From: SAR116 cluster bacterium MED-G04
GTDB lineage: Bacteria; Pseudomonadota; Alphaproteobacteria; Puniceispirillales; UBA1172
Reading direction: 5' to 3'
Length of the DNA stretch: 41,709 bases
NCBI GenBank assembly: GCA_002457135.1
Contig: NTKX01000005.1
Coordinates: 1-41,709 of the forward strand
The notes below the pieces were generated by a model. The model did not search any database. It was not told the DNA's origin and saw only the letters and a program-made list of their open reading frames with translations. The position numbers and the translations under genes are program-made. This document shows positions 14,621 to 22,818 of this stretch, in pieces (the stretch's first letter is position 1; each line of letters starts with the position of its first letter).

Positions 14621-15617
14621 GGCTGCGTTGCCTGTTGGCGGCCATCCTTGCCGCCAGTTCGATGGATGCTATCAGCGATGCCGGGTTGGCGGTAAACGCA
14701 CCGGCCTGATCCAGCGCCGTACCATGGTCAGGGCTGGTGCGAATGAAACTCAGCCCCAGGGTAGTGTTGACCCCGCCATGGAAATCCAGCGTCTTGACGG
14801 GGATCAGGGCCTGATCATGATACATGGCGATGACAGCATCATAGTCACCGCGGCGATCCTCATGGAACAATGTATCGGCGGAATACGGCCCGGTGATATG
14901 CATCCCCATCTGTTGCAGGCGTTGCAGGGCAGGGCGGATAATCTCCTCTTCCTCCCGGCCGAGCGTTCCATCCTCCCCGGCATGGGGGTTCAGCCCGGTG
15001 ACAGCAATGCGGGGGTAATCCAGGCTGAAATCACGGCGCAGGGCATCATCAACGATGCTGGCGGTTGTTTCAATCCGCTCCCCGGTGATCAGCCCCGGCA
15101 CCTGGGCCAGCGGCACATGGATGGTGAGCGGGACAATGCTCAGCATTTCGGAATAGAGCAGCATCACCGGATGGGCATTGTCACCATCCAGCTGGCCGAG
15201 GTATTCGGTATGGCCGGGGCAGTCAAAACCGGCGGCGTAGAGCGTTGCTTTCTGGATAGGGTTGGTCACGAGGGCCGCAGCATCACCATCACGGGCGAGG
15301 CAGGCGGCCCGGGTGATCGCATCAATAACGGTGCCGGCATTGGCATCGGATGGCTGGCCCGGTTGCGGGGCCTCGGGCCAGGACAGCGGCATGATGGCGA
15401 GGCAATCCGGCGCAAGGTTCAGGGCATCCTGCGGGGCCTCAATGACCGCTGATTTGAGGTTGATACCCATGGCGGCGGCCATACTGGCCAGCCGTTCCGG
15501 GTCATCAAGGGTGATCAGGCCGGTTGCACCAGCCTCAATCGCTTTCAGCAGGATTTCCCCCCCGATACCGGCGGGTTCACCAGGCGTGACAATCAGGCGT
15601 GGGGTCTGGGTCATCAT
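14613..15617 (-). CDS. pdxA: 4-hydroxythreonine-4-phosphate dehydrogenase
   Basis: PdxA oxidises 4-phosphohydroxy-L-threonine in the DXP-dependent route to pyridoxal phosphate. The 334-residue protein has the family start VTPGEPAGIGGEI, the metal-site region CPGHTEYLG, TGLNPHAGEDG, MYHDQALIPVK and TSPDHGTALD near the C-terminus. These carry the conserved His residues that bind the divalent metal and substrate. It lies nine bases after the surA-like gene and overlaps rsmA. Confidence 0.95.
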   Translation of the reverse strand: MMTQTPRLIVTPGEPAGIGGEILLKAIEAGATGLITLDDPERLASMAAAMGINLKSAVIEAPQDALNLAPDCLAIMPLSWPEAPQPGQPSDANAGTVIDAITRAACLARDGDAAALVTNPIQKATLYAAGFDCPGHTEYLGQLDGDNAHPVMLLYSEMLSIVPLTIHVPLAQVPGLITGERIETTASIVDDALRRDFSLDYPRIAVTGLNPHAGEDGTLGREEEEIIRPALQRLQQMGMHITGPYSADTLFHEDRRGDYDAVIAMYHDQALIPVKTLDFHGGVNTTLGLSFIRTSPDHGTALDQAGAFTANPASLIASIELAARMAANRQRSRD

Positions 15618-15626
15618 CAGCCCCGA

Positions 15627-16919
15627 TCACCCATCCTTGTATTCGATGATGGCCTTGCGCCGCAACTGTGCCAGATAGCGTGAAGACAGCACCGAAAAAT
15701 GACGGTTGCGAATGCGCGTTTCGATTTCGCTCTGGGTCGGCAGGTTGAGCTTGGGAACAGCCTTGTCGCAGACCATGAAAACAACGATCCCTTCACTGTA
15801 ATTGATCGGGTCCGACATTTCATTGATACCAAGCGGCAGCAGGATTTCACGCAATAACGGGGAGAATTCAGCCAGCTTGAATTCACCGAAATCGAAATCG
15901 GAGCTTGAACCATAACCTTCATGAATACGATTCAGGTCCTGACAGGTTTTGACCTCGGCAATAGCCCCGAAAACCGTGTTGGCAGCGGCCTTGCGGCTTT
16001 CCAGGTCCTCAGCCTCAACCGGCAGGATCATGCGGCCAACCCTGACAATGCTTTCCAGCGGGTCGGCATTGCCGTTCAGCCTGATGCCATTAACGCGATA
16101 GATCACCACCGCGCCGTCAATCTGGACAGGGTTGGCGACTGTCCCAGAGGGCAGGTTTTCCACAATGGCGCGGATATCATCAGGCAGGCGTTCTAACACC
16201 ACCCAGCCGACATTGCCGCTTTCCTGGCTGGTTCCCGCCACTGAAAACTGCTGGGCAATGCGGCCGAAATCAGCGCCTTTCTTGATCGCGGCAACCATCT
16301 GATTGGCAACCTCGGCGGTCTGCTGCATGGTCCGGTTTGGCCCGGGAACCAGAACGATTTCATCCAGGTCAATCTGCGGTTTGCGGGCATTGGCCTTGAC
16401 CCGTTCCAACTCCTTGACGGCTTCATTCTGGACATTGGCAAATTCTTCGGCAAAGCGCGTCTGAACGGTGGAGGCCCAGAGAACATCAGTGAAGAATTTC
16501 TGTTCGGCAAAGCTGCGGTCAATCCCCAGCCGTTTCAGCACATCGTTCGGGTTTTCGCCATGCTGGGAAAACGAGATATCGATAATCTCATCAGCGCGTT
16601 GGCGGGCCACCTCTTCCATGCCGCGGCCTATCCTCATCCCTTCTTCGCGCTTGATGATATCATCCACCAGCATCTGGAGCACATCCTTGTCGATCTGCTC
16701 ACCGGTTTCAGCGTTATCCACAATACCCGTGGTCTTGATCAGGAAATTCCGCCGTTCCTCAAAATCGATATTGGTGATCGGGGTTCCGTTGACCACGGCC
16801 AGAACCGAAATGCTGGCGGCACCTGAATGCTGAACAACCCCGAGGGCAGCAAACACCATCAGCGCAGAGCCAATGATCCAGCGAATGGACAACATCCTGA
16901 AGATTTTGGAATAATTCAT
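15627..16919 (-). CDS. surA: SurA-like periplasmic peptidyl-prolyl isomerase
   Basis: A 430-residue periplasmic chaperone that, by family, escorts outer-membrane proteins to the BAM complex. A signal peptide (about 1-35, hydrophobic core WIIGSALMVFAALGVV) is followed by the SurA N-terminal domain (AVVNGTPITNIDFEERRNF). A parvulin domain at about 180-285 includes ADFGRIAQQFSVAGTSQESG and a GWV-type strand. Only one parvulin domain is evident, whereas E. coli SurA has two. ATG 16919 follows AGGATCACG, a good ribosome site; an earlier in-frame start at 16961 overlaps lptG and would extend the signal peptide. Its place after lptFG and before pdxA-rsmA matches the known operon. Confidence 0.88.
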   Translation of the reverse strand: MNYSKIFRMLSIRWIIGSALMVFAALGVVQHSGAASISVLAVVNGTPITNIDFEERRNFLIKTTGIVDNAETGEQIDKDVLQMLVDDIIKREEGMRIGRGMEEVARQRADEIIDISFSQHGENPNDVLKRLGIDRSFAEQKFFTDVLWASTVQTRFAEEFANVQNEAVKELERVKANARKPQIDLDEIVLVPGPNRTMQQTAEVANQMVAAIKKGADFGRIAQQFSVAGTSQESGNVGWVVLERLPDDIRAIVENLPSGTVANPVQIDGAVVIYRVNGIRLNGNADPLESIVRVGRMILPVEAEDLESRKAAANTVFGAIAEVKTCQDLNRIHEGYGSSSDFDFGEFKLAEFSPLLREILLPLGINEMSDPINYSEGIVVFMVCDKAVPKLNLPTQSEIETRIRNRHFSVLSSRYLAQLRRKAIIEYKDG

Positions 16920-16950
16920 CGTGATCCTATCAGAGCAAAATTCTTGCGGT

Positions 16951-18054
16951 TCAATTTTCATCCGCCCGCATCAGCAGGATGACCCCCAAGCATACCATGA
17001 TCACCCCGGGAGAAAAACCGGCAACAATAGGATGCAGCCGCCCCGATGTTCCCATGACATGCAGGAAATCTTTCACAAAATAGAAAATCAGCCCGCCAGC
17101 CAGGCTCAATACCACAAGATGAATCCAGCCCCCGCGATTACTGAAACCAAGCGTCAGCCTGGCGACAATCATCACCATGCCAATCAGCACAAAGGGCAAC
17201 CCAAGCTGGGTGTAGAGATAAGAGGCATGGCCAAGGGTGGGCAGGCCGGTGCTTTCCAGCACCTTGATATAGTTCCACAGCTCAAACACCGGGATCGTTG
17301 CCGGGGGCTTGTTGGAATGGCTGAGATCGCGTTGCCTCAAATCGGTTTTGATATGGCGACCTTTCATGGGGATGACATTGCCGGCCTGATCCATGTAATT
17401 GCCGCCCCTCAAATCCCAATACCCCCGCTTCAGCACCATCTTTTCAGGGAAATAGCGTGCGATCACCTGATCATTGCGATCAAAGCTGTAAACCTCGGGG
17501 TTGATGATCGATGCCTCATTGAGGCCGATGGAATCGCCATGGATGATGAGCGAGACATTGCTGCCCTGATCACGCATCCAGATGCCTTCGGTCGAAACAG
17601 TCAGGTTGCGGGCATTGCTGCCGAAAATTTCGCTTTCCATGGTCTCATACCGCTTGGCGGTTGCCGAGGCGATCGGGTCAATGACCACCAGCATGAAGAG
17701 CGCCAGAACCAGGGCAAACACACTGGCGGGGATCACCAGCCTGATCTGCGACAGCCCGCTGGTCCGGGCAATGACAATCTCATTGCTGAGGCGCATTTTC
17801 TGAAAGCTGATGATGGAGCCGACCAGCACACCAAAGGGGATAAGTTCAGGGATCATGGATGGTATCTTGACGACTTCGAGGGACAGAACCGTCAGCACGC
17901 CGCTCCCCTGTTTTTCCGCAACCCGGCGATAGAGTTCGGCGATGTCGATGACCCCGACAATCGCGATGATGATTAAGGCCGCCATCAGCACCCGCATGGC
18001 AAGGTGCTGAAACATATAGCGAAACAGAATGGGGGAAATATTGATCCGGTTCAT
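16951..18054 (-). CDS. lptG: LPS export permease LptG
   Basis: LptG is one of two inner-membrane permease subunits of the LptB2FG transporter, which extracts lipopolysaccharide for transport to the outer membrane. The 367-residue protein has N-terminal membrane segments (ALIIIAIVGVIDIAELYRR at about 20-38, and more near 55-115), a periplasmic beta-jellyroll, and three C-terminal segments (LPFVLIGMVMIVARLTLGF and following). ATG 18054 overlaps the lptF stop as ATGA, indicating translational coupling; the longer reading from 18099 would add 15 unsupported residues. The C-terminal end lies 32 bp before the surA start. Confidence 0.93.
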   Translation of the reverse strand: MNRINISPILFRYMFQHLAMRVLMAALIIIAIVGVIDIAELYRRVAEKQGSGVLTVLSLEVVKIPSMIPELIPFGVLVGSIISFQKMRLSNEIVIARTSGLSQIRLVIPASVFALVLALFMLVVIDPIASATAKRYETMESEIFGSNARNLTVSTEGIWMRDQGSNVSLIIHGDSIGLNEASIINPEVYSFDRNDQVIARYFPEKMVLKRGYWDLRGGNYMDQAGNVIPMKGRHIKTDLRQRDLSHSNKPPATIPVFELWNYIKVLESTGLPTLGHASYLYTQLGLPFVLIGMVMIVARLTLGFSNRGGWIHLVVLSLAGGLIFYFVKDFLHVMGTSGRLHPIVAGFSPGVIMVCLGVILLMRADEN

Positions 18055-19145
18055 GATCCCGCAACCTTGTAAATCCGGGATGGCTGCCGCAACGTCCACA
18101 GCCCGGCCAGAATGGGGAACACGGCCACGGCGTATTGCCCCAGGTAAAGGCCGGGGTATTCAATGGTCAGGCTGCGCGTGATGATCAGGGCAATCTGGAT
18201 AACGATGGCAGTGAACCCGCCAAGGGCTAACATCCTCCAGCTTGAGGCACGGACGTATTGCCGGCTCAAAATCGCGGCGGCACCGATGATCACCATGGCA
18301 AGGCCCAGCAACGGGCTGGCGAGGCGAAAATGACCCTCTGCCCACATTTCACGAATGTATTTCGGGTTTTTGTTGCGGCCCATCAGCAGGGTCTGGATGC
18401 CCATCTCGTTATAATCGAGCGCCCGCGCAACACCTGGCTTGAAATCCGAGGTCAGGTCGAGGGCATAGCGTTTGAAATTCAGCATCGCCGCCTTGGTGTC
18501 ACCATCGGTGAGTTCCGACCGCGTCCCCCTGAAGAAAACCAGCTGGGGTGTCGGGTTGACCAGATCGAGGTAGCCGCTGTCAGCCACCACCTCGACTGTT
18601 TTTTCAGGGTTGCGGCGATCACTGACAAAGATGTTGTTGAACTGATAACGCCCCTTTTTTTCCTTGATGAAGACCGTCAGGCCATCGGTGATATCGGTGA
18701 AAACACCCTGTTGCAGAACAACGATCGGTGCCGCCGTCCGCAAATTGGACATCATCGATTTATAGCCGGAAAAGGTGAGGGGCAGGATCAGCGCCGAATT
18801 GACGTAGAGAAAAATGGTCATGGCCAGGCCCACCGCCAGCGGCCCCCGTATGATCACAAGGTTGCTCATCCCGATTGAACTGAGGGCCGTAATCTCCCTG
18901 TCCTGTTGCAGCTTGTTCAGCACCAGCATGGTGGCAATGAGGGCAGCCGTTGGCAGGATCACGATCAGCCAGAGCGGGATAGTGAGGATACTGAGCAGAA
19001 CGAAATCAGTGAAATCAGCGCCTTTATTAACCAGCAATTCGATCAGCCGGAGCGTCTGCGACAGCCACACAATGCCGATCAGCGCAGCCGTGCTGATCAC
19101 AATCCAGATCAGGATCTGCTTTGAAATATAGCGATAAAGAAGCAT
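18051..19145 (-). CDS. lptF: LPS export permease LptF
   Basis: LptF is the partner permease of LptG in lipopolysaccharide export. The 364-residue protein starts MLLYRYISKQILIWIVIST, with a first membrane helix at about 12-35, further helices near 55-80 and 100-120, a periplasmic domain at about 125-260, and three C-terminal helices. GLTVFIKEKKG and LSSIGMSNLVIIRGPL fit the family. It is the first gene of the leftward operon, so its promoter should lie in the gap shared with pepA (19146-19423). Confidence 0.93.
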   Translation of the reverse strand: MLLYRYISKQILIWIVISTAALIGIVWLSQTLRLIELLVNKGADFTDFVLLSILTIPLWLIVILPTAALIATMLVLNKLQQDREITALSSIGMSNLVIIRGPLAVGLAMTIFLYVNSALILPLTFSGYKSMMSNLRTAAPIVVLQQGVFTDITDGLTVFIKEKKGRYQFNNIFVSDRRNPEKTVEVVADSGYLDLVNPTPQLVFFRGTRSELTDGDTKAAMLNFKRYALDLTSDFKPGVARALDYNEMGIQTLLMGRNKNPKYIREMWAEGHFRLASPLLGLAMVIIGAAAILSRQYVRASSWRMLALGGFTAIVIQIALIITRSLTIEYPGLYLGQYAVAVFPILAGLWTLRQPSRIYKVAGS

Positions 19146-19316
19146 TCGCCAGTCAAGCCTCGGTCAGTGCGCTTTGGTTAATAAGTACGAAGAACCATAT
19201 TTTCAGCATGGTTTCAATACCCTGCCTGCCTGATGTTATCCCGTATCGGCCCCGTGTTGGCCGCATATCAGCCCCGAAGTGGCCCCATACCAGCTGGGAA
19301 TGATCATCCTTACGGT

Positions 19317-19336
19317 CTTGATCTTATCAGATCAAG
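19317..19336. promoter_or_regulatory. Perfect 8-bp inverted repeat upstream of pepA
   Basis: CTTGATCT and AGATCAAG surround a four-base centre TATC, 88 bp before the pepA start, in the 278-bp gap divergent to lptF. The lack of a T-run argues against a terminator. It could be an operator. The rest of the gap (19146-19423) shows nothing else I can name. Confidence 0.35.
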
Positions 19337-19423
19337 CACCGATACTGCCAGTGGAAACCATCATCGCGGCCTTTCCGAGCAGCATCAACATAACCATCAA
19401 CCGCCCCCAGGGAGCTGTCCCCC

Positions 19424-20905
19424 ATGACATCGACACTTGATCTTTCTTTCGCGCCCCAGCCCACGAAACCGGCTTTTCCGATGCTGGCTTTTGCCTTTGC
19501 CTCAGGGGATGACAAAAAGCCGCCAATCCTTTCGGAAAGCGCGATCCAGGCCGATGCCGCTTGCGGGGGTGCCATCACCCAGGCGATCAAGGATACCGAA
19601 TTCAAGGCATCGGCAGGGTCATCCCTCACGGTGCGCTGTGCTGATGGTGCCGTGGTGATCATTGGTGCGGGCAAGGCCTTCACCCCCGGCAAGGAGGCTG
19701 AGGATATCGGCGGCCATATCACCGCTGCCCTCGCCAAGAACAGCCTTATCAAGGCGACCCTGATGATCGACAGCGATGATGCCGCGATTATCAGCGGTAT
19801 CGGCCTCGGTGCCGTGCTGGCGGCGTACAAGTTCAGTCATTATTTCACCAAGGGGGACAAGGCCAAGCCGAAACAGCGCAAGCTGACCATCACCTCACCC
19901 CTCGGGCGAAAGGCCTTGACAGCGTTCAAGGCTGAAAAGGAACTGGCCGAGGGCGTGTTCCTCGCCCGTGATCTCGTTTATGAGCCTGCCAACATGCTCT
20001 ACCCTGAGAGTTTCGCAAAGCGCTGCAAGATGCTGGAGAATGAATGCGGGCTCAAGGTTGAGGTGCTGGACGAAAAGGCCATGAAAAAGGAAGGCATGGA
20101 CCTGCTGCTATCGGTCGGCCAGGGCAGCACCAAGAAAAGCCAGATGGTGATCATGCGCTGGGATGGTGGCAAAAAGGGTGAAAAACCGCTTGCCCTCATT
20201 GGCAAGGGTGTCTGCTTTGATACCGGCGGTATCTCCATCAAGCCTGCTGGCGGGATGGAAGACATGAAATGGGATATGGGCGGTGCCGCCGCCGTGACCG
20301 GGGCCATGCGTTCCATCGCTGGCCGCAAGCTGAAGCGCAACGTCATCGGCCTGATCGGGCTGGTTGAAAACATGCCTGATGGCAATGCCACCCGCCCCGG
20401 TGATGTGGTGAAATCCATGTCAGGGCAAACCGTTGAAATCATTAACACCGATGCTGAGGGCAGGCTGGTGCTGGCTGATGTGCTGACCTATACATTGCGC
20501 CATTTCGAGCCTGAAAAGATGGTCAACCTGGCGACCCTGACCGGGGCGATTATCGTCTCACTTGGCAAGGAACACGCTGGCCTGTTCAGCAATGATGATG
20601 ACCTTTCCGGTGCCATCACCGCAGCAGGGCTGGATACCGGCGAGAAGGCATGGCGGATGCCGCTGGGCAAGGACTATGATGATCTGCTCAAATCCCATAT
20701 CGCTGATATGAAAAATATCGGTGGCCGCTGGGCCGGGTCGATCACCGCCGCCTGTTTCCTCGAACGTTTTGTTGAGGGCGTGCCATGGGCGCATATCGAT
20801 ATTGCCGGTATGGCCTGGGCCGATAAATCCCGGCCAACGGTTCCTTCCGGAGGGACGGGGTATGGTGTTCGCCTGCTGACCCGATTTGTTGAAAACGGTG
20901 CCTGA
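19424..20905 (+). CDS. pepA: Leucyl aminopeptidase (M17 family)
   Basis: A 493-residue cytosolic dizinc aminopeptidase that removes N-terminal residues from peptides. The catalytic C-terminal domain has the metal/catalytic segment GKGVCFDTGGISIKP (from about 259), DMGGAAAV, and the signature NTDAEGRLVLAD (about 341-352). The N-terminal part (1-160) is the more variable M17 domain. Some homologues also bind DNA, which cannot be judged here. A GGGAG sits before ATG 19424. The stop codon overlaps the holC start (TGATG), as is common for this gene pair. Confidence 0.95.
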   Translation: MTSTLDLSFAPQPTKPAFPMLAFAFASGDDKKPPILSESAIQADAACGGAITQAIKDTEFKASAGSSLTVRCADGAVVIIGAGKAFTPGKEAEDIGGHITAALAKNSLIKATLMIDSDDAAIISGIGLGAVLAAYKFSHYFTKGDKAKPKQRKLTITSPLGRKALTAFKAEKELAEGVFLARDLVYEPANMLYPESFAKRCKMLENECGLKVEVLDEKAMKKEGMDLLLSVGQGSTKKSQMVIMRWDGGKKGEKPLALIGKGVCFDTGGISIKPAGGMEDMKWDMGGAAAVTGAMRSIAGRKLKRNVIGLIGLVENMPDGNATRPGDVVKSMSGQTVEIINTDAEGRLVLADVLTYTLRHFEPEKMVNLATLTGAIIVSLGKEHAGLFSNDDDLSGAITAAGLDTGEKAWRMPLGKDYDDLLKSHIADMKNIGGRWAGSITAACFLERFVEGVPWAHIDIAGMAWADKSRPTVPSGGTGYGVRLLTRFVENGA

Positions 20906-21360
20906 TGACAGCAGTGGCGTTCTATCACCTGACGCGATCTAGCGCGGTTGAGGCGTTGCCCCTGTTGCTGGCAAAGACGCTTGATGCCGGTAAAACCGCG
21001 CTGGTCTGCTGTGATGATGCCCGTTTCAATCAGTTCAGCACGGCGATCTGGTCGCATCAGCCCAACAGCTGGTTGCCCCATGGCATTGCCGGGCGGGATG
21101 ATGACGATGCCGGTATCTGCCCGATCTGGATCACCAACACCCCTGATCAGAACAGCAATGATGGCCGTTTCATCTTTTATCTTGACGGGCTTGAAGTGGA
21201 TATTCCGCAAACCGCGGAGCGGGTTTTTGTCCTCTTTGACGGGCGTGATGATGCTGCTGTCGGGCATGCACGCCAGCAGTGGAAGGGCCTGCGTGACCAT
21301 GGCCATGACCTGACCTACTGGCAACAGAACGACCGTGGCGGCTGGCAACAATCAGCCTGA
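20905..21360 (+). CDS. holC: DNA polymerase III chi subunit
   Basis: A 151-residue HolC homologue; chi links the clamp-loader complex to SSB at the replication fork. The protein starts MTAVAFYHLTRSSAVEALPLLLAKTL. It has the family segments GKTALVCCDDARFNQFSTAIW, SWLPHG, and VFVLFDGRDDAAVGHARQQW. The start overlaps the pepA stop by one base, so translation is probably coupled. It precedes ndk by 84 bases. Confidence 0.9.
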   Translation: MTAVAFYHLTRSSAVEALPLLLAKTLDAGKTALVCCDDARFNQFSTAIWSHQPNSWLPHGIAGRDDDDAGICPIWITNTPDQNSNDGRFIFYLDGLEVDIPQTAERVFVLFDGRDDAAVGHARQQWKGLRDHGHDLTYWQQNDRGGWQQSA

Positions 21361-21444
21361 TGCCCTTATCGCTTGCCAAGCCGTAAAGCGGGTTCTATAA
21401 GGCCTTTACCGACCCATCCATAACCCACAGAGGATAGTGAGACC

Positions 21445-21867
21445 ATGGCCCTCGAACGCACCTTTTCCATCATCAAGCCTGATGCCACCCGCCGCAACAT
21501 TACCGGCCAGGTTGCTGCCCGCCTCGAAGACGGCGGCCTGCGCATCGTTGCCCAGAAACGCATCAACATGACCCGCGAACAGGCCGAAGGCTTCTACGCT
21601 GTTCACAAGGAACGCCCTTTTTATGGTGATCTTGTCGCGTTCATGACCTCCGGCCCTGTTGTGGTGCAGGTGCTTGAAGGCGAAAACGCTGTTGCCCGCA
21701 ACCGTGAAATCATGGGGGCGACCAACCCTGCCGATGCCGATGAAGGCACGATCCGCAAGGATTTCGCCGAGAGCATTGAGGCCAATTCCGTGCATGGCTC
21801 CGACAGCCAGGAAAACGCCGCGATTGAGATCGCCTTTTTCTTCAGTGATGATGAAATTACCGGCTGA
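21445..21867 (+). CDS. ndk: Nucleoside diphosphate kinase
   Basis: Ndk transfers the gamma phosphate from ATP to other nucleoside diphosphates through a phospho-histidine. The 140-residue protein has the family start [18 protein letters not shown], and the active-site His117 in [19 protein letters not shown] precedes ATG 21445. A strong terminator follows, so it is the last gene of its unit. Confidence 0.97.
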   Translation: MALERTFSIIKPDATRRNITGQVAARLEDGGLRIVAQKRINMTREQAEGFYAVHKERPFYGDLVAFMTSGPVVVQVLEGENAVARNREIMGATNPADADEGTIRKDFAESIEANSVHGSDSQENAAIEIAFFFSDDEITG

Positions 21868-21891
21868 TTGATCCCGGTCGCATTCAAGGGT

Positions 21892-21916
21892 AAAGGGCCG
21901 CAAATGCGGCCCTTTT
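21892..21916 (+). terminator. Rho-independent terminator after ndk
   Basis: AAAGGGCCGCA and TGCGGCCCTTT form an 11-bp stem around AA, followed by T residues. It is positioned 25 bases after the ndk stop. Confidence 0.88.
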
Positions 21917-21961
21917 CATATCTTGCCCCTTGATGGCGGGATGATGAGCGTTGTTCCGCTG

Positions 21962-22093
21962 CTAGAGCAGGAAAGTCGCCATCAGGATCAGCACAACGGC
22001 AATCGCCACGGCTGAAACCATCATGAAACTCATGAACCCGTTATAGAAGTTCAGATGCTGCTTCGACTGGCTGTCAAAATCTTCTGTATCCAT
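21962..22093 (-). CDS. aa3-type cytochrome c oxidase subunit IV (micro-protein)
   Basis: A 43-residue protein easily missed because of its size. It starts MDTEDFDSQSKQHLNFYNGF with a polar head, then one membrane helix (about 21-43, VSAVAIAVVLILMATFLL). This head-FxGF-helix layout matches the small bacterial aa3-type oxidase subunit IV family found in Alphaproteobacteria, which sits beside the catalytic subunits in the inner membrane. The reverse strand shows AAGGGGGT before the ATG at 22093, a strong ribosome site. It stands alone between the ndk terminator and purN. The family assignment rests on layout and a few residues. Confidence 0.68.
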   Translation of the reverse strand: MDTEDFDSQSKQHLNFYNGFMSFMMVSAVAIAVVLILMATFLL

Positions 22094-22145
22094 TATTACC
22101 CCCTTAAATACTCCTTCACTTTTATGACCCAAACCCCGGCTTTTT

Positions 22146-22814
22146 TCAAGCCTGCCATGTTAGGGGGGAGGGCAGGTCCGTGATCACCCCGGGCAGGGGG
22201 CCGGAGCGGTGTTCAACCGTCTCTCCCTTGAGGGTAATCAGCCCTTCGGCCATCGCCCCCAGCACCAGCGGGTAGAGCTGGTGTTCCAGCCCCAGAACAC
22301 GCCCGGCCAGACTGTCCGCTGTATCATCAGCATGGACAGCCAACTGGCGTTGCGCGATGACCGGGCCATCATCCATCCCGGCCGTGACGAAATGCACGCT
22401 GCATCCATGCACCGCATCCCCGGCATCAATCGCTTTCTGGTGAGTATCCAGCCCTTTATGGAGCGGTAACAGGGACGGGTGAATATTGATCATCCGTCCC
22501 TCGAAATCCCGGCAGAAATCAGCCGATAGCAGACGCATGTATCCCGCCAGGCAGATCAGTTCAACCCCGCCCTTGGTGAGCGCATCCGTGGTGAGCGCAT
22601 CCTTGATGGCGGCTTCATGATCGCGGCGTGATGCGAAATCCGGCCGTGGCAGGGCAAGGGTTTTGATGCCGTGACGGGCGGCGATATCCAGCCCCGGGGC
22701 CGGGCCATCCGCCACCACCAGCACGATTTCAGGGCGGGTTTCCGGCTGGGTGGCATAATCCAGGAGGGCGGCCATGTTGCTGCCACGGCCTGAGATCATC
22801 ACCGCGGTTTTCAC
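22146..22814 (-). CDS. purN: Phosphoribosylglycinamide formyltransferase
   Basis: PurN transfers a formyl group from 10-formyl-THF to GAR in purine synthesis. From GTG 22814 the protein is 222 residues and begins MKTAVMISGRGSNMAAL, the family N-terminus. Catalytic residues are Asn110 and His112 (INIHPSLLP) and Asp148 (MDDGPVI). Longer in-frame starts at 22859 and 22958 would overlap purM. GAGG lies only two bases before the GTG, so the start is a best guess. A 15-bp direct duplication (22575-22602) encodes DALTTDALT at about residues 72-80. Confidence 0.93.
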   Translation of the reverse strand: MKTAVMISGRGSNMAALLDYATQPETRPEIVLVVADGPAPGLDIAARHGIKTLALPRPDFASRRDHEAAIKDALTTDALTKGGVELICLAGYMRLLSADFCRDFEGRMINIHPSLLPLHKGLDTHQKAIDAGDAVHGCSVHFVTAGMDDGPVIAQRQLAVHADDTADSLAGRVLGLEHQLYPLVLGAMAEGLITLKGETVEHRSGPLPGVITDLPSPLTWQA

Positions 22815-22818
22815 GTCC

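Noticed and set aside
14244-15452. A 402-codon plus-strand open frame
   Set aside because: It lies wholly opposite rsmA and pdxA, both of which show full family motifs. The frame's product is low-complexity and matches nothing, so it is a shadow of GC-rich coding DNA.
16921-17976. A 351-codon plus-strand open frame opposite lptG
   Set aside because: Its product is His/Gln/Asp-rich and unlike known proteins, while lptG on the other strand is clear.
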